Source of the DNA: Hygrophila difformis
Lineage: Eukaryota; Streptophyta; Magnoliopsida; Lamiales; Acanthaceae
Direction: 5' to 3'
Length of the DNA: 64,000 nt
Assembly (NCBI GenBank): GCA_030278955.1
Contig: JAOANR010000002.1
Span: 29,312,057 to 29,376,056 of the forward strand
Positions 55,521 through 64,000 of the stretch are shown piece by piece. Under the pieces are notes generated by a model. That model did no database searches. It saw nothing but the letters and a program-made list of their open reading frames with translations, and was not told the origin of the DNA. A program made the translations under genes and the position numbers. Position 1 is the first letter of the stretch, and the number at the start of each line of letters is the position of its first letter.

Positions 55521-56419
55521 CTCCCTTTTATTTGGACTGCCTCGTTAGTGGTCCTACGATTTGAGATTGCCTCGTTAGTGATCTCCCTTATGTGGTGTCC
55601 TCTTCTTAGTTAGCGGGATAATACTAAAGACTTGTGTGTGTATTTAATTAAGCTGTATTTATTTATCACGCTTTTAAATTACGCTTCTTAATTATGCCTT
55701 TAAATTTTGTCTGCCTCGTTAGTGGTCCTACGATTTCAGATTGCCTCGTTAGTGATCTCCCTTGTGTGGTGTCCTCTTCTTAGTTAGCGGGATAATACTA
55801 AAAGACTTGTGTGTGTATTTAATTAAGCTGTATTTAGTTATCATGCTTTTAAAATACGCTTCTTAATTATGCCTTTAAATTTTGTATTCTATTCTCGTGT
55901 AATTAATTATGCTTTTCCGCTGGAAGTTAGATTATGAATTTTAAATATTTCCAATGAAGCATGAAATATCTATTTTTAATTAAACACATGTAACCCCTTA
56001 ATTGTTTTGTTAGGAATTGACTTACTCAGTATATTTTTATACTGATAATCCCGTTGTTATTTTTCTTCTACAGAGTATGTCGAGTGATGCATGCCCATGC
56101 ATTTGGGGGGACTATTTCATGAACACTTTCATTTCCTGCATTTTTAATACTATCTAATCGGGCCTGTTAAACCCGAGTTTTGACCATGTTGGTCGCGATT
56201 ACTTTCCGCTGCATTACTTACTCTATTGCGTGCATGAATGATTGCTATCTCGTATTTTAAATTTAAGTATTATTATTCCGGACTCATTCTTTAAAATGTT
56301 TTAAATTCTTTCGAGTACCCATAGCCTTGCATCTCTTTAGCAAGCTCGAATTGACGTGTCTTGCTAGGGTGATCTGGCGGTGGCCTCCCGGCCTGGGTTA
56401 CCAAATCCGGGGTGTTACA
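55521..56419 (+). repeat. Element A 3' LTR, last segment
   Basis: Resumes the TGCCTCGTTAGTGGTC repeats. It contains a tandem duplication of about 165-170 bases (about 55540-55710 and 55711-55880, each with GTGTCCTCTTCTTAGTTAGC) and ends CCGGGGTGTTACA at 56419. The following bases belong to element C. Confidence 0.87.
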
Positions 56420-58797
56420 GGGGCACCCTGCAGAGCACTCACCCCATAATTAACATACCGAGATCATTCTCAACCTAGTGTAACGAAATTTTTGAAAATT
56501 TATTTTTAACATTCGAAGGAACACTCGTCCGTTTGTATAGAAAATCACAATCCACAAAGTTTAATACATATTCATCACAGTTTGCGTCTTTTTCGTTTAA
56601 AAATTATTTTAAAGGCGGTCGATTTAAAATTCGCACAGTATATCAAAACCGTTCTAACGAACAACTTTCATGTTTTAAGTTTCTCGGAATCAGGTAAGGA
56701 GACAAGTCAAATTTTACGAACTTATTAAAAAGCATAATCTGTCCAAATTTCTGGTAACAGCGCACTGTTTTTAAAACACGTTTTCGGCCTAGCAAACGAA
56801 CTCCAAAAATTATGAAAATTTAAAGGCACATAAATGACACAAAAATTAACAAGTTTTATTAGAGTCATTTTATCCGTAAACACTCCAGAATAGATCAGAT
56901 TCACGCATAAAATCCGATTTGTAAAATCTGTTCTTATTTTCTTTTAAAAATGCAGAACAACCAGATCTCGTTCGGAGGTCGAAAAAGTTAACAAAAATCA
57001 CGAAATTTTACAGACAGATTCTTGACACAATTAACTACAAATTTTGTTTTTACATCAAAGATTATTTTTGATGGGATCCATTAGAAAAATGCCAAAGAGG
57101 TCGGACACGAAATTCTGTCAGCTTTTTCGGTTTTGTGGAAAAACTCAGAAAATATCAGATGTGATTTCGGGGAACAACGTTGATAAAAAATACTTGAAAT
57201 TTTGACACAATCTAGATTAAGGTGTTAGGAACAAAATCATAGTTTGGGGTTTTTCGTTTCGGATAATCGAAATAGGAGTTTTAGGCGGATTTCAGAAAAC
57301 GCCTAAAGAAGAGATTTTTGAGTCCGATTTTAATGTTTTGATTAACTCTTGTGTTACGAACGTCCCTAAGTCACCGAAATTGATACGTAAGGCATTGACT
57401 TGCTTGGTATGAATCCTAGGACATCTAAGGGGTGGTCGGGCGCCTACGGATTGCCACGAACGGATTAATCACCACGTTTCATTCCTCCTTTGGCCATGGA
57501 AACGAAAACGCAAGAATACTCCGTAGTTAGATCGAAGGATTGATCTAAAGAGACAAAAAAAAATCCTAATCTATATCTTATCAACTACCTACAGCCTTGA
57601 ACCTTGCTCCACAAGTCCAACTTGATCGGATTTGATCGCCGGAAAAACCACAACTCAAGAACTTGGGGTTTTTGGATTGGATGAGGTTGGGAGAGAATAT
57701 GGGATGGTAGGGGGGAATTGTTGGGGTATATGATCTGAAATAAGGGGTAAGGATCACCCAAAAATCGTCCCCTATACCTTTGCCCCGAAGATGATCGAGT
57801 TTCCATAGTAGAGGGTTGAATTTTTGGCAAGAAAATCACCAAACGCGTGAGTCCCCGCAGCCTGTCAGCTTGGCGCGTTGGTGGCGCGGGAACGCGCCGA
57901 GGCCGCGCGGCCTCCGGCCTGGGCCGGGTCTTGCGATCCGTCGTGCCTTTTCTCCTCTCTTTCGGGCTTCTGTCCTCCTACGTTCTCGGGCTCGATTATT
58001 CGGGTCATTCTCGGGTTATAAATTCCTATTTTTATATCTATTTCGACTCAAGATTATTTCGTATTCGAAATCTTGGATCCGTCGGGTTTGAATTCGTCCA
58101 CTTTTGGCTCCCGTGCAATAATTTATTTATTTAAATTATTTCCGACTTCACGGGTGCTTAGAATTAAAATTCTTTTCGTTCTTGAATTTAATTCCATTTC
58201 TTTCCAAGCGATAATAATGCGACTAAATTTTTGGTTATTACACTACTTCCCTCATCCCTATCCCCGTCCCCGATAAAATCCCGAAAATATCCCCAATCCT
58301 TGGCCCATCCCTGATAGTATTCCCCCAAAACCGAACCGAAAATTCGGTTTTAGCTTTTCAACATAGTGTATGGGCTTTTTTGCCATCCCTATGGATTACT
58401 GCTAATTTTATGTTAAATCTCATAAATTTAACTATACTTAATCTAAAGGTTGTTAGAAAAATAATACTTACCTAACTAATACTATTGTCAAGTATTCATT
58501 TTTTTTTTTAATTTGAAAAAATACTTTTCATTGGAAAATATACCTCTAAAAATTACTTCCCTTGAAAAATAATTGTCTTAATATTTCCCTCATAAAATAT
58601 ATTTTTTTTAGTGATTAAATTATTCTCCTTGGAAAATAATTTATTTCTTTCAACAAATCTCTTATCCGGAAAAAAATAATTTATTTCCCAATTCAATTTA
58701 ATTTCTTAAGTAGAAAGATATTATCAACATAGCGAAATAATACTAAATTATTTCTTAGAATGTTATTATCAACACAGCTAAATTTTAGGGTATTATA
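56420..58797 (-). repeat. Element C 3' LTR, truncated by element A
   Basis: Begins (minus strand) TATAATACCC at 58797 next to GGAGGGTAG. It includes a GC-rich block at 57845-57930. A patch at about 58243-58400 with CCCTATCCCCGTCCCCGATAA looks foreign to the LTR, and the stretch 58400-58790 is very AT-rich with TTATTTT repeats and no match to LTRs A or B. No gene. Confidence 0.7.
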
Positions 58798-58949
58798 ATC
58801 TACCCTCCTTAAAAAACAAACTTCGTCCTCGAAGTTTTACTCAAATAACTAGTGCAAGATTAAAATAGGGTGAGACTTGCATATAATTAATACTTTTCTT
58901 ACCTTATTCTCTATATGGCTATAACATCTTCCCCCACTCATTTTCAAAA
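58798..58949 (-). promoter_or_regulatory. Element C PPT and post-pol spacer
   Basis: On the minus strand AACTTCG-agga-CGAAGTT (58836-58819) precedes AAGGAGGGTAGA (58809-58799), the PPT. Same hairpin and spacing as elements A and B. Confidence 0.7.
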
Positions 58950-59177
58950 CTATGTCCCCATAGCTGCATCGGCCTCAAGAAACAACTCTGGATACTTGGC
59001 CTGCATTTCTGCCTCAGTTTCCCACGTAGCATTATTCTCGTCGTGGTTTGACCACTGGACCTTGACCATGCAAATGACTTTGATCCTCGTGGCTCGTTCT
59101 TTAGTATCTAAGATCTTAACTGGTCTCTCTTCATAAATAAATTCATCATCTAGTTCAATAACCTCTGATGGAATCAC
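58950..59177 (-). pseudogene. pol: Chromovirus pol end with chromodomain (element C), fragment
   Basis: Seventy-five residues aligning with the last 70 or so of element A's pol: IPSEVIELDDEFIYEERPVK, then a chromodomain core (VKVQWSNHDENNATWE) and the terminal AAMGT. The frame continues a little upstream (to about 59215) with a Gln/Glu/Asp-rich stretch that does not resemble the usual FHVSQLRKY integrase tail. The upstream gene is therefore disrupted before the LINE insertion point. Kept as a fragment. Confidence 0.8.
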
Positions 59178-59319
59178 TCTTTGAAGATCATGATCTTCTT
59201 CTTGGTGTTGATCATCCTTTCTCTGCTGAATTGCTCATGATTTATAGATTGTTCAGTAACCGCCATCCGTGAAACCACTTGGTAGTGCTCCTGGTAACCG
59301 CTTTGGCGATATTGATGAC
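59178..59319 (-). other. Short stretch between element C pol fragment and LINE tail
   Basis: Presumably internal sequence of element C; I cannot match it to a pol domain. The LINE poly(A) tail joins it at 59320. Confidence 0.4.
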
Positions 59320-59330
59320 TTTTTTTTTTT

Positions 59331-61060
59331 GAGGAAAAGGCATTTTATTCCATTTCAAAACCAAGTGTTGGAATACATCATAGTTAGAATACATCAAAAA
59401 AGATAAGAGGCCAAAACTCTATGCTCACGCAAGGAAATAATTATCCAGTAAACACAAAGAGTCTACTTCAAAGATCACCAAAAGCTCCAAGGTGGAACCT
59501 GGCCGCATGCTGCAGTATTGTACAGAATCTGGATCAGCAAAGTTCCGCAGCAGCAAACAACCTCATCATAGCAGCAACAGCAATCTAAAACAAAGTAGCA
59601 GCAAACGTCGCATGGCAACCTTCGCATAATGAGTGTCTCTCGTACCAGGGCCACTCTGCTTGGAAACCTTAGGCGTCAGAACCAGGTTCTAGCAGCTTGA
59701 TAGTTTTACAACTTTTCCCCAAACTGGGGTGACCATTCTCGATCTCAAACTATGAGACGTCAAAGACTGTCTCATCACTTCCGCATCCCCTTTCCCCAAA
59801 CGTGCAGTCGCTTCCGCTGACTAAGGGCGCTCCTGTAACTTACACCTCATCCACTTCTCCCCTGCAATATATAACAATCCAATGCACCGAAAAGGACAAA
59901 GGGACTAGGAGAAGGTAGAATACAACTATTGAGGACAACAGTTAGAGCCTGGATAGGATATACAAATGACATAAAAGCTACTAAGTAAGGCAACTCAATC
60001 CACACCATCCCCCAAAAACCATGAAAGGACCTCCATCTACATCCTCCTGATCTTCTTTTTTTTTTTTTTTTTCAGTTATTCCATATCTTCTCAGCCCATA
60101 GCCACCAACAGTCGATGCCTTTGACTCATACCACAACACCCAACAAAGCACTAAATACAGCTATCCTTTATAACAATTTTCAGGAAACTAATCATCTCAT
60201 AACCCTTCTTGTTCATAATAACATACCAACCCACAAATGACAACAGACCAAACACAAGTGTTAACACCCTCTCCCAGCTACACATCAGATCCTCCCTTTA
60301 CCAAAAACATTCCTAGCCTCTAGTATACCCAACCGATCAAGTAAATAATGTCCACCAAAGGCCACTGTCCAATTACAAACACTGAAATCTGGACAGCAGG
60401 GTGGAGTTTAATGTACCAGGAAAACAAATGGAGCCCAAGGATTTGTTAGATAAATACAATATAGGCCAGAGAAAAACATCCTAGATCCCTTTTCGATTTC
60501 GAGACATTGAATTGAAATAGTATGCCGGTTCAAAATGAAAATGAATAGATCACCTGTTGGCTAAGGGAACCTGTCCGCATAGTTTTCGGAACCACAGTGT
60601 CTGCAACCTAAGCTATCCCCGCCTCGAACAACCTTCGCAACCACCAACAAGACCAAACACAGCTACCTCCTATTTACGCAGAAACCTTCAAACTACAATA
60701 TATAAGTGCAACCCTCTAAAAACATCCAAGTCTGTTCCACAAACATGATATGCATTAACTATCCTCCACAGCATCACAACCTGCAAAACCTCATGCACAT
60801 TCTCGAAACTTTTTTTTTTATATTATAATTTTTTTTTGTTTCTTATTTTTTTTTCTTTTTTTTTCTCTTTTATTTATTTTTTTTCCTTTTTTTTTCTTTT
60901 TTTTTTTCTCAACTCAGACAGCCTCTACTCCATAACCAACAACAAATCCAGGGCCTTCGCTTCCTACTGCCGCCAACAGGCGCTGCTTATCTCCTCAACC
61001 ATCCCTTTACACATGTTGCACCTCATTACAGTTCTTCCTCCTTATTACACATGTTGCACC
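59331..61060 (-). other. LINE 3' UTR with internal A tracts
   Basis: Non-coding. Besides the true tail it contains (minus strand) A-rich tracts at 60073-60055 and a longer interrupted one at 60912-60808. Sequence on the far side of each tract is similar in wording (plus strand CAGCCCATAGCCACCAACAG and CTCCATAACCAACAACAAATC), suggesting repeated 3' ends. No ORF of note. Confidence 0.7.
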
Positions 61061-63997
61061 TCATAGCCACCCTTCTATTTTATTTTCACCGGCTGCCCCT
61101 CGCCTTGCCCAGATGTCCGCAAGTGCATTTCTTTCCCTTAAAATGTGTTTGGCCTTCACAACACCTCCACACTTAAAGATAGCCAATATTGGAGCAAGGA
61201 ACTGTGCAAACCTGAGAGGAACCTTAGACGGCTCGCTCAGCCATCGGGTCACATTTTGCGAATCACTTTCGAACACAATCTTCGGCAATGGAAAGCCTTG
61301 ATCCCGAATCAACGCCAAACATATTCTGTATACCGCCTCCATTTCCGCTTCGTTTGAGTCCTTATGTCCAATACTGTCTGCAAGCACGAATATTACCTCC
61401 CCTCTATCGTCCCTAATGACCCCACCTACGCCCGCCGGACCCGGATTACCAAATGACGAGCCATCCGTATTTATTTTCCACCACCCCACGTCCGGTCTCT
61501 CCCAAACCAGACCTTCTCGAACTGGCCCTCTCCCTCTCATTGGCAGCCTGGACAGGTTACCTGGGAAATTTACGTCCAACCTATGGAACCTGAAATCTCC
61601 TTCACCTCCATCTTCCAGCCACCATTGCCCCACTCTCCACTTTATCAATTCAACAGCCTTAAAGAAATCAAACGTACCCCCTTTAAAAACAACCTCATTG
61701 CGATATAGCCACACCGTCCAAACGATGGCGATGCCTGTGATGATCCAGGCCTTTCTGAGACCTGTCCTAACCTTAGGGTAAAACCACCATGCCAGCAAAT
61801 CTTGAATCCTTCCCGGTCTTGCCCAAACAACCCCAAACCATTTCGTCCCCTCGTACCATAAGCTACTGACCTCTTGGCACCTACAAAATATATGGTCCAC
61901 TGTCTCAACTTCACCTCGACAAAAAGGACATAAGGCGTTTTCCAATTGTATGCAGTTCCTTTTCACAAGCTGCTCCCGAACAGGTAACGCGCCATAAAAA
62001 GCTTTCCAGACCAGGAGTTTAGTTTTCATTGGAGACTTTGCTTTCCAAACCTGTTCCCAAAAACCTGCCATGGGGAAATCACAGCCGCCTTCATAGCATC
62101 TTCTGTATGAACTTGTGGTGAACCGTCCACTGCTTTCGGCTAGCCATCGCACTTGGTCTTCTAAAAATCTATTTAGCCGCTGCTCGCGGATGACCTGACT
62201 AAATGCTTCCCATATATTCAACTCCCAGTCAAAAGGTGGCCTTCTTAGCTCAATTTCCCATTCCCATTCAAAGCCGCTCCACTTACCAAACTCCACCACC
62301 TTGCCTTCCTTGTTCTTCGAAAGTGCATATATCCTGGGAAACGCCTCCTTCAATGAATGACCACCATTCACCCAACAATCATGCCAAAACCTTACTTTGC
62401 AACCATTGCCAATTTGTATAAAAAACTTGCACCTTTCTCCATTGGTGTCCGCACCCGCCCATGAACTACACACTTTTCCCCATGGTGACCTACCACATCT
62501 GGCATCGGGTAATAACGGTGAATTCCCCCCATAGTATTTTGCATTGATTACCTCTCTCCAAATCGCATTCTCCGATCCAAACCTCCATCGCCATTTCAAT
62601 AATAATGCTGTATTCATATTACCCGTATCCCAGACTCCTAGTCCGCCTGCTTCCTTAGGCTGACATATTGCGCCCCAGTTGATCAAATGTATTTTCCTCT
62701 TCCCCTCCCATTCGTTCCACAAGAATCTTCTTTTGAGTAATTCGAGACGATCAGCAACACCCTTTGGTACTCTAAATAAAGATAGGAAATATGTCGGCAA
62801 GCTACTCATGATAGAATTAATCAGGCATAGTCTTCCAGCTTGCGAGAGCATCCTTCCCTTCCACCCGGATAGTCTTTGTTCCACTTTATCAATGACTGGC
62901 TGCCACACCGACACCCCATTACTCCTGCCCCCAATAGGTATTCCCAGGTACGCCATCGGCCACGTTCCTACACTACAGCCTAGCACCCCAGCCGCCTCAT
63001 TCAACTGTTCTGACGATACATTAATGCCGTAAATGTGACTTTTCCCAAAATTTATCTTCAGGCCGGTTGCTAGATACAAGCATCTGAACAATCTTTTGAT
63101 TAGTATTGCCTGTACCAAACTTGCTTCGCAGAATAAAACAGTATCGTCTGCATATTGAAGGTGTGAGATTATTGGGCCGTTCCTTGCTACCTCCAACCCC
63201 CTGTACATCCCCATCGATACCACCTGGTTCATCATTCGGTTGAGTATCTCGGCCACCAACACGAACAAATAGGGGGAAAGTGGATCCCCTTGTCGGAGAC
63301 CTTTCTGCATCTTGAAATACCCGGTTGGTGATCCGTTTACCAGCACGGCTGCCGCCGCCGATTCGACGCACTCCCTAGTCCACCCAATCCATTTCTCATC
63401 AAAATTCATCGCCCTAAGCACCCTGACCAGTGCCTCCCACGACACATTATCATATGCCTTAGCGAAGTCCAGTTTAACAACAAATCTTTTTCTCCCTAAC
63501 ACTTGAGTAGAGTGGATAACCTCTGCTGCCACTAACACCCCATCTAAGATCTGTCTCCCCTTAACAAATGCCATTTGAGATGCGCCCACCACCTTCCCCA
63601 TTACTTCCTTCAATCGATTGGCAAGGACCTTAGTCACCACTTTGTATACGCTGCCCACCAACGAGATGGGCCTGAAATCCCTTAATTCCACTGGATTCGC
63701 AACCTTTGGGATGAGGGTTATAAAAGAATTTCCAACCTCCCTGGGTAAACAGCCTTCACGCTCCAGTTTCCAAAAAACTTCGACTAAATCTTTTCTTATG
63801 ACATTCCAGTATTTTTTGAAAAATGCTAGGTTGAATCCGTCTGGCCCTGGAGCTTTGTTGCCATCACAACTCCAAATAGCGGTTTTGATTTCTTCCTCTG
63901 TGAAACTCCTTGTCATCCAACTCCTGTCCTCCTCGTCAATCTGGCTCATACCAATATCCTCCACAGCTAGCATATCCTCACCCTTTTTTTCGAACAT
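61061..63997 (-). CDS. LINE ORF2: reverse transcriptase, zinc-binding region and RNase H (5' partial)
   Basis: 978 residues visible, open to the window edge, stop TGA at 61061. RT motifs in order: NKAPGPDGF (about residue 50), LIPKV..LRDFRPISLVGS (about 92-112), FVKGRQILDGV, VKLDFAKAYDNVSW, KGLRQGDPLSPYLF and the catalytic YADD at about 280. A zf-RVT domain follows at about 689-705 (CPFCRGEVETVDHIFCRC). RNase H is at about 842-970, with INTDGSSFGNPG, the Glu in NEAEMEAVYRI, the Asp in ESDSQ and the terminal Asp in ERNALADIWARR. No internal stop or frameshift over 2.9 kb, so the enzyme may be active. The N-terminal endonuclease is not in view; the displayed first Met is internal. Confidence 0.95.
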   Translation of the reverse strand: MFEKKGEDMLAVEDIGMSQIDEEDRSWMTRSFTEEEIKTAIWSCDGNKAPGPDGFNLAFFKKYWNVIRKDLVEVFWKLEREGCLPREVGNSFITLIPKVANPVELRDFRPISLVGSVYKVVTKVLANRLKEVMGKVVGASQMAFVKGRQILDGVLVAAEVIHSTQVLGRKRFVVKLDFAKAYDNVSWEALVRVLRAMNFDEKWIGWTRECVESAAAAVLVNGSPTGYFKMQKGLRQGDPLSPYLFVLVAEILNRMMNQVVSMGMYRGLEVARNGPIISHLQYADDTVLFCEASLVQAILIKRLFRCLYLATGLKINFGKSHIYGINVSSEQLNEAAGVLGCSVGTWPMAYLGIPIGGRSNGVSVWQPVIDKVEQRLSGWKGRMLSQAGRLCLINSIMSSLPTYFLSLFRVPKGVADRLELLKRRFLWNEWEGKRKIHLINWGAICQPKEAGGLGVWDTGNMNTALLLKWRWRFGSENAIWREVINAKYYGGNSPLLPDARCGRSPWGKVCSSWAGADTNGERCKFFIQIGNGCKVRFWHDCWVNGGHSLKEAFPRIYALSKNKEGKVVEFGKWSGFEWEWEIELRRPPFDWELNIWEAFSQVIREQRLNRFLEDQVRWLAESSGRFTTSSYRRCYEGGCDFPMAGFWEQVWKAKSPMKTKLLVWKAFYGALPVREQLVKRNCIQLENALCPFCRGEVETVDHIFCRCQEVSSLWYEGTKWFGVVWARPGRIQDLLAWWFYPKVRTGLRKAWIITGIAIVWTVWLYRNEVVFKGGTFDFFKAVELIKWRVGQWWLEDGGEGDFRFHRLDVNFPGNLSRLPMRGRGPVREGLVWERPDVGWWKINTDGSSFGNPGPAGVGGVIRDDRGEVIFVLADSIGHKDSNEAEMEAVYRICLALIRDQGFPLPKIVFESDSQNVTRWLSEPSKVPLRFAQFLAPILAIFKCGGVVKAKHILRERNALADIWARRGAAGENKIEGWL

Positions 63998-64000
63998 CCC

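Larger units (their letters stand above)
1..56419 (+). mobile_element. Element A: Tekay/Del-type chromovirus, 3' part, split by two nested insertions
   Basis: Only the end of pol (1-657), the post-pol leader and PPT (658-904) and the 3' LTR are in the window. The LTR is in three pieces, 905-2265, 35009-35528 and 55521-56419, about 2.78 kb when the insertions are removed. The breaks are exactly marked: AAGGT flanks element B and GTGGT flanks Athila-2. The LTR ends in GGGGTGTTACA, as in element B, but begins TATAATACCC where B has TGTAATACCC. Class is inferred from the chromodomain at the end of pol. The 5' part and the left target duplication lie outside the window. Confidence 0.85.
56420..59319 (-). 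mobile_element. Element C: chromovirus 3' part on the minus strand, interrupted by element A
   Basis: Read on the minus strand: end of pol (59177-58950), spacer with the CGAAGTT hairpin and PPT (58949-58798), then a 3' LTR from 58797 down to 56420, where element A begins. The LTR shares phrases with that of element B, including the GAACGTAGGAGGA stretch, AAACATGAAAGTTGTTCGTTA and AATAAATTATTGCACGGG. The distal end of this LTR must lie to the left of element A, outside the window. Confidence 0.75.
59320..64000 (-). mobile_element. L1-type LINE with RNase H, 5' part beyond the right edge
   Basis: Minus-strand non-LTR retrotransposon: ORF2 (63997-61061), a 1.7-kb 3' UTR and an 11-A tail (59330-59320). 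An AATAAA lies 14 bases before the tail (59349-59344 on the minus strand). RT plus zinc finger plus RNase H order is that of plant L1 elements. ORF1, endonuclease and the second target duplication are outside the window. Confidence 0.92.

Noticed and set aside
61416..63506. Plus-strand ORFs across the LINE ORF2
   Set aside because: Antisense shadows of a complete RT/RNase H gene.

Overview
This is a window of plant nuclear DNA built almost entirely from nested transposable elements. Evidence for a plant: Ty3/gypsy Athila elements with the tRNA-Asp-type primer site, chromodomain-bearing Tekay/Del-type chromoviruses, an L1-type LINE with a C-terminal RNase H, and plant-style introns and F-box coding sequence. 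A large-genome angiosperm, probably a eudicot, is likely; I cannot name the species. I see no free-standing host gene, tRNA, rRNA or CRISPR.

Layout, outermost first. (C) Minus strand, 56420-59319: the 3' end of a chromovirus (end of pol, PPT, most of a 3' LTR), cut at the left by element A. On its upstream side lies a LINE (59320 to the right edge, minus strand) whose ORF2 runs out of the window. (A) Plus strand, from the left edge to 56419: a chromovirus of which only the end of pol and the 3' LTR are in view. That LTR is split into 905-2265, 35009-35528 and 55521-56419 by two later insertions. (B) 2266-35003, target duplication AAGGT: a chromovirus derivative with gag only, no pol. Its 5' LTR is itself split by Athila-1. 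(Athila-1) 2796-26585, target duplication CGCGC, LTRs about 4.7 kb, gag-pol broken at several points but a 1,411-codon third ORF intact. (Athila-2) 35529-55515, target duplication GTGGT, LTRs about 4.7 kb, gag-pol open except for one TGA.

The most interesting part is the segment between pol and the 3' LTR of the two Athila elements. Both have the same architecture there: a hairpin plus a 16-17-base motif (AAATGTGAGGATGTTG), a palindromic repeat array, a TATA-like box, a splice donor, an intron of 1.1-1.4 kb, a second hairpin plus motif, a splice acceptor, a coding exon, a 3' UTR with conserved hairpins, and a third hairpin plus motif that abuts the 3' LTR. Intron and 3' UTR look homologous between the two elements, but the coding exons are unrelated. 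Athila-1 carries a huge NLS/coiled-coil protein with a region resembling the plant-transposon ORF domain. Athila-2 carries what reads as an F-box protein whose first exon joins it in frame across the intron. The third-ORF position therefore looks like an exchangeable cassette with its own promoter and intron, and one copy appears to have captured a host-like F-box gene.

Each Athila element also carries its own kind of palindromic array (AATTCGAATT-based in Athila-1, TCGCGGAAC/GTTCCGCGA-based in Athila-2) at matching positions: twice in each LTR and once before the third ORF. Sequence is unrelated between elements but position is conserved.
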